Translations under genes and position numbers: made by a program
The notes under the pieces: generated by a model
What the model saw: the letters and a program-made list of their open reading frames with translations, nothing else
The model's database searches: none
What the model was told of the DNA's origin: nothing
In this document: positions 7,767-16,468 of the stretch, piece after piece
How positions within the stretch are numbered: the first letter of the stretch is position 1
How the letters are laid out: each line of letters opens with the position of its first letter
Assembly (NCBI GenBank): GCA_016718135.1
Contig: JADKEF010000004.1
Location: 248,001-312,000, forward strand
Direction: 5' to 3'
Length of the DNA: 64,000 bases
DNA from: Acidobacteriota bacterium
Lineage (GTDB): Bacteria > Acidobacteriota > Blastocatellia > Pyrinomonadales > Pyrinomonadaceae

Positions 7767-9008
7767 ATGACAGCTGTACAAGAAATGACCAATTGGGACG
7801 TAGAAAAAATTAGAAAAGATTTTCCGGTGCTGTCGCAAACGGTGAACGGCAAGCCGCTTGTTTATCTGGATAACGGAGCTTCGTCGCAGGTGCCTCAGTC
7901 GGTGATCGACCGGACTTCGAAGTATCTGGCCGAGGAGCACTCGAACATTCACCGCGGCGTTCATTACCTGTCGCAGCACGCGACTACGGCGTACGAGGCC
8001 GCTCGGGAGAAGGTAAAACGCTTTATAAACGCGCCGGATGTGAAGGAATGCATCTTCGTTCGCGGCACGACCGAGGGTGTGAACCTAGTCGCGTTTTCGT
8101 ATGGGCGAAAGTTCATCGGTGAGGGTGACGAGATCCTCGTCTCGCAGATGGAGCACCACTCTAACATCATCCCATGGCAGATGATCGCCGAGGAAAAGGG
8201 TGCTACGATCCGCGTTATCCCGATGAATGAACGCGGCGAGCTGATCATCGATGAGTACGAGAACATGCTCAATGAACGCACCAAGATGGTCGCGGTCGCG
8301 CATGTTTCTAACAGCCTGGGAACGGTAAATCCGGTCAAGGAAATGATAGCGACGGCACACAAATTCGGCGTGCCGGTCTGTGTCGATGCCGCCCAGAGCG
8401 TTCCGCATTTTCCGGTCGACGTGCAGGATCTCGATTGCGATTTCTTTGTCTTCTCGGGCCACAAAATGTTTGGCCCGACCGGCAGCGGCGTGATGTACGG
8501 CAAGCGAAAATGGCTCGATGCGATGCCGCCGTACCAGACTGGCGGCGGGATGATCCGCACCGTGAGTTTTGAAAAGACGACCTTTGCACCGATCCCGGAT
8601 AAATTCGAAGCCGGAACGCCAGCGATCGCTGCCGGCATTGGCCTCGGAGCCGCGATCGATTACATAAACGCCATCGATTTCGAAGCCGCCGCCGCTTACG
8701 AGCACGAGCTACTCGAATACGCCAGCGAACGTCTAGGCGACATTCCCGAGGTCAAAATAATCGGCACGGCCGCCGAAAAAGCGTCTGTCCTCTCATTCAC
8801 AATCGAAGGCATTCACCCGCACGACATCGGCACGATCCTCGACCAACAAGGCATCGCCATCCGTGCCGGCCACCACTGCGCACAGCCGGTGATGGAATTC
8901 TTCGACGTGCCGGCGACTGCAAGAGCTAGTTTTGCCTTTTATAACACGCGAGAAGAAGTAGATAAGTTGGCTGATGCGGTGCAGAAGGTTATTGAGGTGT
9001 TTGCGTGA
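7767..9008 (+). CDS. sufS: SufS, group II cysteine desulfurase
   Basis: The 413-residue PLP enzyme removes sulfur from cysteine and passes the persulfide to SufU. PLP-site features include TTEGVN (about 101), HHSNIIPW (130), DAAQS (207-211) and the Schiff-base lysine in SGHKMFGPTG (K233). The catalytic cysteine is in RAGHHCAQP (C371). The short loop before that cysteine is typical of group II (SufS/CsdA) enzymes. Gene order sufB...C...D-S followed by a sufU relic fits the SUF pathway with SufU as sulfur acceptor. Confidence 0.97.
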   Translation: MTAVQEMTNWDVEKIRKDFPVLSQTVNGKPLVYLDNGASSQVPQSVIDRTSKYLAEEHSNIHRGVHYLSQHATTAYEAAREKVKRFINAPDVKECIFVRGTTEGVNLVAFSYGRKFIGEGDEILVSQMEHHSNIIPWQMIAEEKGATIRVIPMNERGELIIDEYENMLNERTKMVAVAHVSNSLGTVNPVKEMIATAHKFGVPVCVDAAQSVPHFPVDVQDLDCDFFVFSGHKMFGPTGSGVMYGKRKWLDAMPPYQTGGGMIRTVSFEKTTFAPIPDKFEAGTPAIAAGIGLGAAIDYINAIDFEAAAAYEHELLEYASERLGDIPEVKIIGTAAEKASVLSFTIEGIHPHDIGTILDQQGIAIRAGHHCAQPVMEFFDVPATARASFAFYNTREEVDKLADAVQKVIEVFA

Positions 9009-9009
9009 A

Positions 9010-9420
9010 ATGATTTCAAAGTCGGAAATGCTTCCCGAGCTTGTAAAAGCCTGTCCGAGCTTTCTTCAGAAATGGGAAGATCATAAGCAGGAGTATCATG
9101 ACGAGGTAGATTATTTGCCGTATATCGCCCTTTCGTGCTTCAATGCCCACATTATTGAGCTGTATAAAAGGGGCGAAACCGAGGAGTTTCCACAAGTATT
9201 CAGCGTTATCGAGCTACTTCATACCGAGCGCGAGGCATACGTCAAAGAAGCCGCGACAATTGGGATTTTGGAGGGACTACAGAATCAGTTAGGAACAGAC
9301 AGAAAAGGTGTTGAAGATTTTCGAGGCTATTTGCTATCTGAATCTTCAAAGTGGTGGGAGCAGCTGTATCTGTTCTGGGACGGAAAAATCAAATACGTCG
9401 GCGAAACGATAAACAGATAA
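9010..9420 (+). CDS. uncharacterised 136-residue protein, DUF7674-like
   Basis: The ATG at 9010 follows the sufS stop by one base, so it is translationally coupled. The protein is soluble and mostly helical and acidic, with LPYIALSCFNAHIIELYKRG, a conserved-looking TIGILEGLQNQL and an aromatic end SSKWWEQLYLFWDGKI. This pattern resembles the uncharacterised DUF7674 family; I am only moderately sure. Its stop (TAATG) overlaps the ATG of the sufU relic, which suggests that it once sat between sufS and sufU. Confidence 0.7.
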   Translation: MISKSEMLPELVKACPSFLQKWEDHKQEYHDEVDYLPYIALSCFNAHIIELYKRGETEEFPQVFSVIELLHTEREAYVKEAATIGILEGLQNQLGTDRKGVEDFRGYLLSESSKWWEQLYLFWDGKIKYVGETINR

Positions 9421-9520
9421 TGTCAGAATTAAGCGACCTCTATCAGGAAGCAATTTAGAGCACAACAAGAATGCACGAATTTTTCGTGAGATCTGGGACG
9501 CCGAACAGTTTTTTCGACAA
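9420..9520 (+). pseudogene. 5' fragment of a second sufU, decayed
   Basis: Bases 9420 to about 9520 align with the first hundred bases of the intact sufU at 11384, beginning with the same MSELSDLYQE codons. One T is missing in the run after codon 12, which creates a TAG. Past the deletion the other frame continues as EHNKNARIFREIWDAEQF, compared with EHNKNPRNFREIADADQY in the intact gene. Similarity disappears after about 9520. Several substitutions show that this is real decay and not one sequencing error. From 9521 to 9646 I see no gene. Confidence 0.85.
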
Positions 9521-9646
9521 CCGTAAAGTGCCGATGACGACCGTCTCGGGTCGGATCAACCATCACCGACGCCTATTCGATGCCCAATGATGCGCATTGT
9601 GAGAAGTATCACATCAATTTGCCGGGATTTGGCATATCCTTGAGTT

Positions 9647-11347
9647 ATGCATTCAGATCTTTACATCGCACAACACTCAAACATGAGGCCCGTCCTGGAG
9701 ATCGCCGAGCAACTCGGTTTGGGCCAGGATGATATGGATCTCTACGGTAGTCCATATATCGCAAAGCTGCGGCTTAGCGCCCTCGACAAGCTCAAGGACC
9801 GTCCGAACGCCAAGTACATCGATGTTTCCGCGATCACACCAACACCGCTCGGTGAAGGGAAATCGACCACGCTCATCGGTTTGGGCGAGGCGATGAAGCA
9901 TCTCGGCAAAAAAGCTGTGATCTCGCTTCGACAGCCTTCGCAAGGGCCGACTTTCGGGATAAAGGGCGGAGCGGCGGGCGGCGGTTACGCACAGGTCGTT
10001 CCGATGGAGACCTTTAATCTCAATCTGACCGGCGACATTCACGCCGTCACGGCGGCCAACAATCTGCTCGCCGCGATGATCGATAACAAATTGCTCCGCG
10101 GCAATCCGCTCAACATCAATCCGCACAGCATAACCTGGAAACGCGTCGTCGATACAAACGACCGGGCATTGCGAAAAATTATCGTCGGCCTCGGAGGCCG
10201 TATGGAAGGCGGTATTCCCCGCGAGACCGGTTTTGACATCGCGGTTGCGTCCGAAGTGATGGCGATACTCGCGCTGACAAATTCGCTCCAAGATATGCGC
10301 AAGCGTTTCGGCCGGATCGTCGTCGGAATGACGCATGATAAAAAACCGGTCACTGCCGATGAGATCGGTGCCGGCGGTGCGATGACCGTCCTGATGCGTG
10401 ACGCCATTCGGCCGACGATCATGCAGACGCTCGAAAATACGCCTGCTTTGGTACACGCGGGCCCGTTTGCCAATGTCGCACACGGCAACAGCAGTATTCT
10501 CGCTGACCTGATCGGAGCGAAATGTGCCGACTATCTGTTTACCGAGTCAGGCTTTGGCGCAGATATTGGTGCGGAAAAGTTCTTTAACATCAAATGCCGT
10601 TACAGCGGCCTCAAACCCGACGCCTGCGTCATCGTCGCGACCATCCGCGCACTCAAATCGCACAGCGGCAAATACAAGATCATCGCTGGAAAACCTCTGC
10701 CGCCCGAAATGCTGGAAAATAACGTCGCCGATGTCGAAGCAGGTGCGGCAAATCTGCGTAAGCAGATCGAGAACGTGAAGCTGCATGGCGTAACACCGGT
10801 CGTCGCGATAAACGTTTTCGAGACAGACCACGCCGACGAGATCGAGGCCGTCAAACGCATCTCGATCGAGGCCGGAGCCCTCGGAGCCGCGGTATCGCGG
10901 CATTTTGCCGAAGGCGGAAAGGGCGCGATCGAGCTAGCCGAAATGGTCATCGAGGCGGCAAATCAGCCAAACGAATTCAAATTTCTCTACGATCTCGACC
11001 AGCCGATCAAAGCGAAGATCGAGACAATTGCCACCAAGATCTACGGTGCCGCTGACGTTTCGTACACTTCGCAGGCGTCCAGCCAGATAGCCGATTACGA
11101 AGCTAACGGCTTTGGTAACTTGCCGATCTGCATGGCGAAAACTCATCTCAGCCTTAGCCACGATCCGACGCTGAAAGGCGCACCGACCGGTTTCACCTTC
11201 CCGGTCCGCGAGGTCCGTGCGAGCGTCGGAGCCGGGTTTATTTACCCAGTCTGCGGTGATATGCGAACAATGCCCGCCCTGCCGGAGCATCCTGCGGCCG
11301 AACGGATCGATATTGATGCCGACGGCAATATTGTGGGGCTTTTCTAA
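9647..11347 (+). CDS. fhs: formate-tetrahydrofolate ligase
   Basis: The 566-residue protein is full length for the family. It makes 10-formyl-tetrahydrofolate from formate, THF and ATP in the cytoplasmic one-carbon pathway. The P-loop motif TPLGEGKSTT lies at about residues 64-73, followed by the conserved LRQPSQGPTFGIKGGAAGGG. Other conserved blocks are TGFDIAVASEVMAIL and FGADIGAEKFFNIKCR. The gene separates the decayed 5' sufU copy from the intact sufU, which suggests that it arrived through a duplication or insertion event at sufU. Confidence 0.96.
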   Translation: MHSDLYIAQHSNMRPVLEIAEQLGLGQDDMDLYGSPYIAKLRLSALDKLKDRPNAKYIDVSAITPTPLGEGKSTTLIGLGEAMKHLGKKAVISLRQPSQGPTFGIKGGAAGGGYAQVVPMETFNLNLTGDIHAVTAANNLLAAMIDNKLLRGNPLNINPHSITWKRVVDTNDRALRKIIVGLGGRMEGGIPRETGFDIAVASEVMAILALTNSLQDMRKRFGRIVVGMTHDKKPVTADEIGAGGAMTVLMRDAIRPTIMQTLENTPALVHAGPFANVAHGNSSILADLIGAKCADYLFTESGFGADIGAEKFFNIKCRYSGLKPDACVIVATIRALKSHSGKYKIIAGKPLPPEMLENNVADVEAGAANLRKQIENVKLHGVTPVVAINVFETDHADEIEAVKRISIEAGALGAAVSRHFAEGGKGAIELAEMVIEAANQPNEFKFLYDLDQPIKAKIETIATKIYGAADVSYTSQASSQIADYEANGFGNLPICMAKTHLSLSHDPTLKGAPTGFTFPVREVRASVGAGFIYPVCGDMRTMPALPEHPAAERIDIDADGNIVGLF

Positions 11348-11383
11348 CTAGGTTAAGCGGTTCTGGCATACTAAAATATAGCT

Positions 11384-11833
11384 ATGTCAGAACTTAGCGA
11401 TCTATATCAGGAAGTAATTTTAGAGCACAACAAAAATCCGCGGAATTTTCGCGAGATCGCGGACGCCGATCAGTATGCTGACGGTAAAAATCCGTTATGC
11501 GGCGACGCATTGCGGGTTTATGTAAGTCTCGACGGCGATACGGTGACGGATGTTGCGTTCAAGGGCTCGGGCTGCGCGATCTCAAAAGCCTCGGCCAGCA
11601 TGATGACACAGGCTGTTAAAGGCAAGACAAAGGCTGAGGCCGAAGACATCTTCGATGAGTTTCACAAAATGGTCACCGGCGAACTCGATATTGAGACCGA
11701 CGAAAACGATCTCGGCAAATTAAAGATTTTTGCAGGCGTCTTAGAGTTCCCTGCGCGCGTCAAATGTGCATCGCTCAGCTGGCACACGCTCAATGCGGCG
11801 CTACGCGGGGAAGATGTGGTTTCGACGGAGTAG
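11384..11833 (+). CDS. sufU: SufU, zinc-dependent sulfur-transfer protein of the SUF system
   Basis: The 149-residue IscU-like protein has the three cysteines and the aspartate expected at the metal site: C39 and D41 (NPLCGDALR), C64 (GSGCAISKASASMM) and C128 (RVKCASLSW). The insertion between C64 and C128 (KMVTGELDIETDENDL) is typical of SufU and absent from IscU. It accepts persulfide sulfur from SufS. It lies after fhs and not directly after sufS, where a 5' relic is found. The downstream peptidase gene starts two bases after its stop. Confidence 0.94.
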   Translation: MSELSDLYQEVILEHNKNPRNFREIADADQYADGKNPLCGDALRVYVSLDGDTVTDVAFKGSGCAISKASASMMTQAVKGKTKAEAEDIFDEFHKMVTGELDIETDENDLGKLKIFAGVLEFPARVKCASLSWHTLNAALRGEDVVSTE

Positions 11834-11835
11834 AT

Positions 11836-12687
11836 ATGCTGAAAGCCGCGTGGACAATGTTTTTCGCCTTATTGCTCACGACCACGGCCTTTTCATTTTC
11901 TGACACGAGCCCCGCCGCTTTCGAACGCCAGGCATCGCAACTTAGAACAAAACTAACGGATCGCGGTTTTACCGTGATCGTCGAACGGCCCTTCATCGTC
12001 ATCGGTGACGAACCGGATGACCGCGTTGCTCTTTGGGCAAAGGAGATAATTCGCGGCACCGTGACCCGGCTCAAGCAAGATTATTTTGCTAAAGACCCGA
12101 TAAATATTCTGGAGATCTGGCTGTTTAAGGACGAAGCTTCGTACCGCAAACACGCTAAAGAGTTCTTCGACGACGAGCCTGACACGCCTTATGGCTATTA
12201 TTCGCCGTCGAAAAAGACACTGATAATGAATATCGCGACCGGCGGCGGCACGCTCGTGCATGAGATCGTTCATCCGTTTGTCGAGGCAAATTTTCCAGAT
12301 TCGCCAGCTTGGTTTAACGAGGGCCTTGGTTCCCTGTATGAACAATCCGGCACCGTCAATGGCCATATCTATGGCTACACTAATTGGCGCCTTCGCGGTT
12401 TGCAGAATGGTCTGCGGACGAAGATCGTTCCGACTTTCAAGGCGATGACATCGATGACCGACGGGGAATTCTATCGCGAAGCCACCGGCACAAACTACGC
12501 TCAGGCCCGCTATCTCTGCTACTACTTACAGGAAAAAGGCTTATTGCGGAAGTTCTACAAGGAGTTCGTCGCCAACGCCAAGACCGACCCGACTGGCTAC
12601 GAGACGCTTCAACGCGTGTTAGCCGAACGCAATATGACCGCATTTCAGCGTAAGTGGGAAGCGTTTGTGATGAAGCTCACATTCTAG
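11836..12687 (+). CDS. secreted gluzincin-type metallopeptidase (peptidase MA-like)
   Basis: A signal peptide (about residues 1-22) precedes a soluble domain with zinc motif HEIVH (142-146) and a third ligand in WFNEG (E162), the short-spaced gluzincin arrangement seen in MA-superfamily and DUF1570-like proteins. The start at 11836 is taken because it follows the sufU stop closely and gives a clean signal peptide. Its C-terminal part is helical. It is probably periplasmic or secreted; the substrate is unknown. Location behind sufU suggests read-through transcription rather than a shared function. Confidence 0.8.
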   Translation: MLKAAWTMFFALLLTTTAFSFSDTSPAAFERQASQLRTKLTDRGFTVIVERPFIVIGDEPDDRVALWAKEIIRGTVTRLKQDYFAKDPINILEIWLFKDEASYRKHAKEFFDDEPDTPYGYYSPSKKTLIMNIATGGGTLVHEIVHPFVEANFPDSPAWFNEGLGSLYEQSGTVNGHIYGYTNWRLRGLQNGLRTKIVPTFKAMTSMTDGEFYREATGTNYAQARYLCYYLQEKGLLRKFYKEFVANAKTDPTGYETLQRVLAERNMTAFQRKWEAFVMKLTF

Positions 12688-12694
12688 ATCCGAA

Positions 12695-12738
12695 GAAACT
12701 GGAAGGTTAACAGTTCCGAGTTTTGAGTCTCCAGTTTC
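12695..12738. terminator. inverted repeat between convergent genes, possible bidirectional terminator
   Basis: GAAACTGGA (12695-12703) pairs with TCCAGTTTC (12730-12738) across a 26-base loop in the gap between two convergent genes. There is no clear U-tract, so terminator function is tentative. Confidence 0.4.
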
Positions 12739-12747
12739 CAGCCTGTC

Positions 12748-14235
12748 CTAAGTTGGCCGAGCAAAGTATCTTTCAGCCAGATCTCCAAAATCGGTAAGCT
12801 GGTTCGCGATCCAATCTTCATCTTTGCCAAGTTCGACCGCCATGATCTTCGCGACTCTCGGAGCGATCTCGATCGCTACACGGGCATTGAGAAACAAAGC
12901 ACGCGTTCGCCTGGCGAGAACATCTTCGACCGTGCGTGCCATTTCATTTCGCACGGCTTCGACAACATTGGTGACCGTATAGGGAAACCCTGGATGAAGC
13001 TGTTCGCCGGGCTCTGCGACGTGAGGCGTGATAGTTAGCGTTTCGGTTACGCATTCAACCGGTCTCAAGCCGGCGGTGCTCGCGGCCTTGTTGACCGCTT
13101 CTTCTGCCATACGCCGATACGTCGTCCATTTCCCGCCGGTGATCGTGATCAATCCGGACGCATCGACGAACATCTCGTGGCTCCGCGAGAGCGATGCGGT
13201 GTTGCTGACATCCGAGCGGCTGACAAGCGGGCGAATTCCGGCGAATGCACTCCTAATATCCGCCCGAGTTGGCTTTGTCGTGAGATATTCGCCGGCTGTT
13301 TCGAGAATAAACTCGATCTCGGCATCGAGGGCTTCGGGTTCGAGACTCGCAGAATCGACCGGCGTATCAGTCGTGCCAACTAGAACGTGTTCGTGCCATG
13401 GTATGCAGAATAGAACTCGACCATCGCTCGTTTTCGGGATCATAACGGCTGCGTTTGAGGGCAGAAAGCTTCGGTCGAGAACGATATGCGAGCCTTGGGC
13501 AAAGGTGACGACGGGCTTTGCGGAGCTATCCGACAATTGCCTCACCGCATCGCATAAGGCGCCGGTCGCATTGATCACGGCATTCGCTGCGACGGTGTGG
13601 AGTACGCCGGTCTCTGTGTCCTCAAACTCGACGCCAGCGATCTTTTCGGCATCTCTAATGAAAGATCTAGCCCGTGCATAATTCACCAAACAGGCACTAT
13701 TTGAGCTTGCGGTTTGCGCCATGTCGATCAAGAGCCGCGTATCGTCAAACTGGCCGTCGTGATACAAAACTCCGCCGACTAACCCCTGCGTTCGTAGAGG
13801 CGGAAGGCGTTCAAGCGTTTCTTCCGGGGACAAGATCCGCGACTTTCCGATCGAGTACCTACCCGCGAGCAGATCGTAGATCTTTAGGCCTAGACCATAA
13901 AAGGCCTTTTCCAACCAACCGTAGCAGGGCACGATAAACTCCTGTGTATGAACCACATGCGGAGCATTTCGCAGCAGGATACCGCGTTCTTTCAGAGCCT
14001 CACGGACAAGTGAAATATTCGCTTGTCTTAGATACCTGACGCCGCCATGGATAAGTTTTGTCGAGCGGCTCGACGTACCTTTACCGAAGTCGTGTTGCTC
14101 CAAAAGCAGCACATCGTATCCACGCGACGCCGCGTCGAGAGCGCAACCCACGCCGGTTGCGCCGCCGCCGATGACGACGATGTCCCAGGGCTCGGTGCGT
14201 TCGCGGATTCTTGTGATGTTTTCGTCGCGGTTCAC
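12748..14235 (-). CDS. glpD: aerobic glycerol-3-phosphate dehydrogenase (FAD)
   Basis: The 495-residue protein oxidises sn-glycerol-3-phosphate to dihydroxyacetone phosphate and passes electrons to quinone at the membrane. The N-terminal FAD-binding motif is DIVVIGGGATGVGCALDA (about 19-36), followed by GTSSRSTKLIHGGVRYL, a GlpD signature. The middle has VLVGTTDTPVD and RPLVSRSD, and the DAO C-terminal domain ends the protein. No glycerol kinase or facilitator gene is nearby. Confidence 0.94.
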   Translation of the reverse strand: MNRDENITRIRERTEPWDIVVIGGGATGVGCALDAASRGYDVLLLEQHDFGKGTSSRSTKLIHGGVRYLRQANISLVREALKERGILLRNAPHVVHTQEFIVPCYGWLEKAFYGLGLKIYDLLAGRYSIGKSRILSPEETLERLPPLRTQGLVGGVLYHDGQFDDTRLLIDMAQTASSNSACLVNYARARSFIRDAEKIAGVEFEDTETGVLHTVAANAVINATGALCDAVRQLSDSSAKPVVTFAQGSHIVLDRSFLPSNAAVMIPKTSDGRVLFCIPWHEHVLVGTTDTPVDSASLEPEALDAEIEFILETAGEYLTTKPTRADIRSAFAGIRPLVSRSDVSNTASLSRSHEMFVDASGLITITGGKWTTYRRMAEEAVNKAASTAGLRPVECVTETLTITPHVAEPGEQLHPGFPYTVTNVVEAVRNEMARTVEDVLARRTRALFLNARVAIEIAPRVAKIMAVELGKDEDWIANQLTDFGDLAERYFARPT

Positions 14236-14341
14236 TTACGTCAAGATTGTTACGCAGAATTAGCGAGATCGGAAATGGATCCCACGGCGCAACGGTGGAA
14301 CGCGCTTGAAAATTTTCTCAAACGAATCGACAATCGATGCG

Positions 14342-14926
14342 ATGAGTGACGAAACCTTCGACAAACTGTTCCAGCCAAAACCGCTGATCGTATGCGGCGT
14401 ACTTTTTATCGCCTCCGCGATCCTCTTGTATTTGCAAGGTCGGGTGTGGTGGTGTGAGGCGGGTGACTATAGCCCATGGTCGTGGGATATTTGGACGACT
14501 CACAATTCGCAGCACATCCTTGATCCGTATGCGTTTACGCACGTTTTGCATGGTGTGCTCGAATTTTGGTTGATCGGGTTGGTCTTCAGGAAAATGCCGA
14601 TGGCGTGGCGTTTGGTATTGGCTGTGGCGATCGAAAGCATCTGGGAGGTTGCCGAAAACTCGGCATTCATCATTGAGCGTTACCGCACTGTCACCTTGTC
14701 GCTCGATTACTTTGGCGACTCGATCATCAATTCACTCGCCGACATCATTTGTTGCGCCGTCGGATTTGCAATAGCCTACAAACTCAAATTCTGGCGTTCC
14801 CTCGTACTGTTTCTTGCGACCGAACTTATCCTCATTTTCTGGATCCGCGATAGCTTGATAATTAATATCATCATGCTCATCTATCCGATCGAAGCGTTGA
14901 AGGTCTGGCAAATGGGTGGAAGATAA
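14342..14926 (+). CDS. DUF2585 (UPF0314-like) membrane protein
   Basis: The 194-residue protein has about five to six hydrophobic segments. It carries the family pattern of an early GRVWWCEAGDYSPWSWDIWTTHNSQHILDPYAFTHVLHG and EVAENSAFIIERYR. The start at 14342 (MSDETF) is preferred over an upstream TTG at 14306. The function of the family is unknown. The conserved histidines and acidic residues in the loops could bind metal, but this is speculation. It is flanked downstream by a CGCGAA repeat. Confidence 0.8.
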   Translation: MSDETFDKLFQPKPLIVCGVLFIASAILLYLQGRVWWCEAGDYSPWSWDIWTTHNSQHILDPYAFTHVLHGVLEFWLIGLVFRKMPMAWRLVLAVAIESIWEVAENSAFIIERYRTVTLSLDYFGDSIINSLADIICCAVGFAIAYKLKFWRSLVLFLATELILIFWIRDSLIINIIMLIYPIEALKVWQMGGR

Positions 14927-14928
14927 GT

Positions 14929-15057
14929 GCCCGCGAAACACGCGAAAGGACGCGAAATAAAGAAGAAGTTTTGCCCGCGAATAACGCGAATCTAAAGCGA
15001 ATAATATAAACCTTTTGTGCTTCTTACTATTTAGCTCGTTTCGCGTATTTCGCGGGC
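14929..15057. repeat. CGCGAA-type inverted repeat, two left arms and one right arm
   Basis: Two left arms (from 14929 and from 14973, each starting GCCCGCGAA) and one right arm ending TTCGCGGGC at 15057 fill nearly all of the gap between two convergent genes. Inside the arms CGCGAA recurs every 9-10 bases. The architecture resembles that of the CACAGAG repeats, but the word is different. Confidence 0.85.
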
Positions 15058-15064
15058 AATATTC

Positions 15065-15850
15065 CTATCGTTCGCCGCGAGCGGCTTCGACTTGGGATTG
15101 GTGTTCGACGGCCAGCTTTCTTGATCCGGGCTGATCAAAGGTCTCCATAAGCCTAATAGACTCATCGAGAATGCGTCGTTGATATTCGGGCCAATTTGGC
15201 TGACCGGCAACTGAGCCGAGTTCGCCGGTGTAGTAGGCCGTTCGCGGTGGACGGGTCTTGTCGTTTACTGATGGATCGACCGAGAGGCAGATCGTCGGGA
15301 TGCCGGATACTTCGAGAGCACGGGCGACGATGCCGAGGGTCTGGTGGCAAAGTTTGGATGCCGGTATCAATAATGCGGCCTGGGCTTCGTAGCGGTGCAA
15401 CCTTGTAGCCAACTGCGGTCCCAGTTCCTCAGCGACGCGGGCCGCATTCGGGATGTGGCTGCTGATTGACCACCAAACGCTGTTGAGGCTGCCAATCACA
15501 GAATTTGCCTGATATTCCAACAAACGGTCGATCGGTATCTGGGCATTGCGGTCTTCCATCACGGCCTTTGGATCGTAGCCTTTTGCTGAATACGAAAGAT
15601 CAATGGCCTCGACTTCGATTGGTATTTCGCGATAGCTGAGATCGCCGTCTTTCGACTCGATATCGAAAGCATCGGTGCCCGTGATGTGAGCGCCAGTCGA
15701 TGTGATGAGTGCAAGATTCATCATCGGCAATGCACGCCGAACCGGTGTGAACGGCGAGTGAACATTCTCTACCCAAGGGTAGCTCGACATGCTGCCATTC
15801 CAACGCGAAAAGCGGTCTTTATATGTCTTTAAGTTTTCGATCAGTTCCAT
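15065..15850 (-). CDS. glycine/sarcosine/betaine/D-proline reductase selenoprotein B-like protein (PrdB-like)
   Basis: The 261-residue protein resembles the PrdB/GrdB-like family common outside Stickland fermenters: GTDAFDIESKDGDLSYREIP in the first half, and ALLIPASKLCHQTLGIVARALE in the second. A single cysteine precedes HQ; no in-frame TGA is seen, so it is not a selenoprotein as read, and the position upstream of LCHQ is serine. Redox function is therefore uncertain. The start at 15850 (MELIENLK) follows the DUF4149 gene stop by one base, so the two are co-expressed. A longer frame reaching 15913 would overlap that gene. Confidence 0.72.
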   Translation of the reverse strand: MELIENLKTYKDRFSRWNGSMSSYPWVENVHSPFTPVRRALPMMNLALITSTGAHITGTDAFDIESKDGDLSYREIPIEVEAIDLSYSAKGYDPKAVMEDRNAQIPIDRLLEYQANSVIGSLNSVWWSISSHIPNAARVAEELGPQLATRLHRYEAQAALLIPASKLCHQTLGIVARALEVSGIPTICLSVDPSVNDKTRPPRTAYYTGELGSVAGQPNWPEYQRRILDESIRLMETFDQPGSRKLAVEHQSQVEAARGER

Positions 15851-15851
15851 A

Positions 15852-16379
15852 TCAGGCCTTGAATTCTTTTGAGAAATCGTACGGGTCGTTTGTCGCGACC
15901 TTGGCAGTACCAAATTTCCGATTTGAGATAATAAAGAATGCTATCAGCGCCGCGGCCATTCCCGCAAATAGGACCCACACCGACCATTCGTGCAGGGTGT
16001 TGAACTGTATCCGCAACGGGTCGTCCACCGCGACCTCGTCGATCGGCTTGCCCATCTGTGCTCTTACAGACGATAACCAAAATCCGATCACGAATTGCCC
16101 GACCGCACCCGCAGCCGCGATGACCAATAGTAAAAATCTTTCGATCCAGAGCCAGAATTTGTTCAGATTAGCGGTGCCGAGTAGTGAGGTGACGATCAGA
16201 ATAACGGCGATCACCATCGCTGCGAAATTGAGGATAGTGAGGTTTCGGTTCACGACCGCACCGGCCAATTCTCGCTCCGGCAAGACTGCAAAAGCACTCT
16301 GAGCGACGCCGATAAAAAATACCGCCGCCCCTAGCCAGATGGCCAGAAGCAGAAGCCGTATGTCGGAGAAGAATTTCAT
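15852..16379 (-). CDS. DUF4149 membrane protein
   Basis: The 175-residue protein has four predicted transmembrane helices (about residues 7-29, 50-72, 84-105 and 130-150) with a conserved-looking LAIWLGAAVFFIGVAQSAFAVLP at the start and LHEWSVWVLFAGM near the end. This matches DUF4149/TMEM205-like proteins of unknown function. It precedes the PrdB-like gene by one base on the same strand, so the pair likely forms a two-gene operon. Confidence 0.8.
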   Translation of the reverse strand: MKFFSDIRLLLLAIWLGAAVFFIGVAQSAFAVLPERELAGAVVNRNLTILNFAAMVIAVILIVTSLLGTANLNKFWLWIERFLLLVIAAAGAVGQFVIGFWLSSVRAQMGKPIDEVAVDDPLRIQFNTLHEWSVWVLFAGMAAALIAFFIISNRKFGTAKVATNDPYDFSKEFKA

Positions 16380-16468
16380 AAGTCGCTCGCTCGTAAAGCC
16401 CTATTATCTAGCTTTTCGGCACAAAGGGCAAAACGCCGCGTTTGTGATAACCTCTTACCAAACCCGCG

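Noticed and set aside
9521..9646. Further gene remnant after the sufU relic.
   Set aside because: No similarity to sufU or to another gene in the window could be traced in any frame.
13028..13681. 217-codon plus-strand frame opposite glpD.
   Set aside because: It lies wholly within glpD, which has clear family motifs; the frame has none.
15065..15850. Selenoprotein reading of the PrdB-like gene.
   Set aside because: No in-frame TGA lies at the expected redox position and no selenocysteine insertion element was seen.
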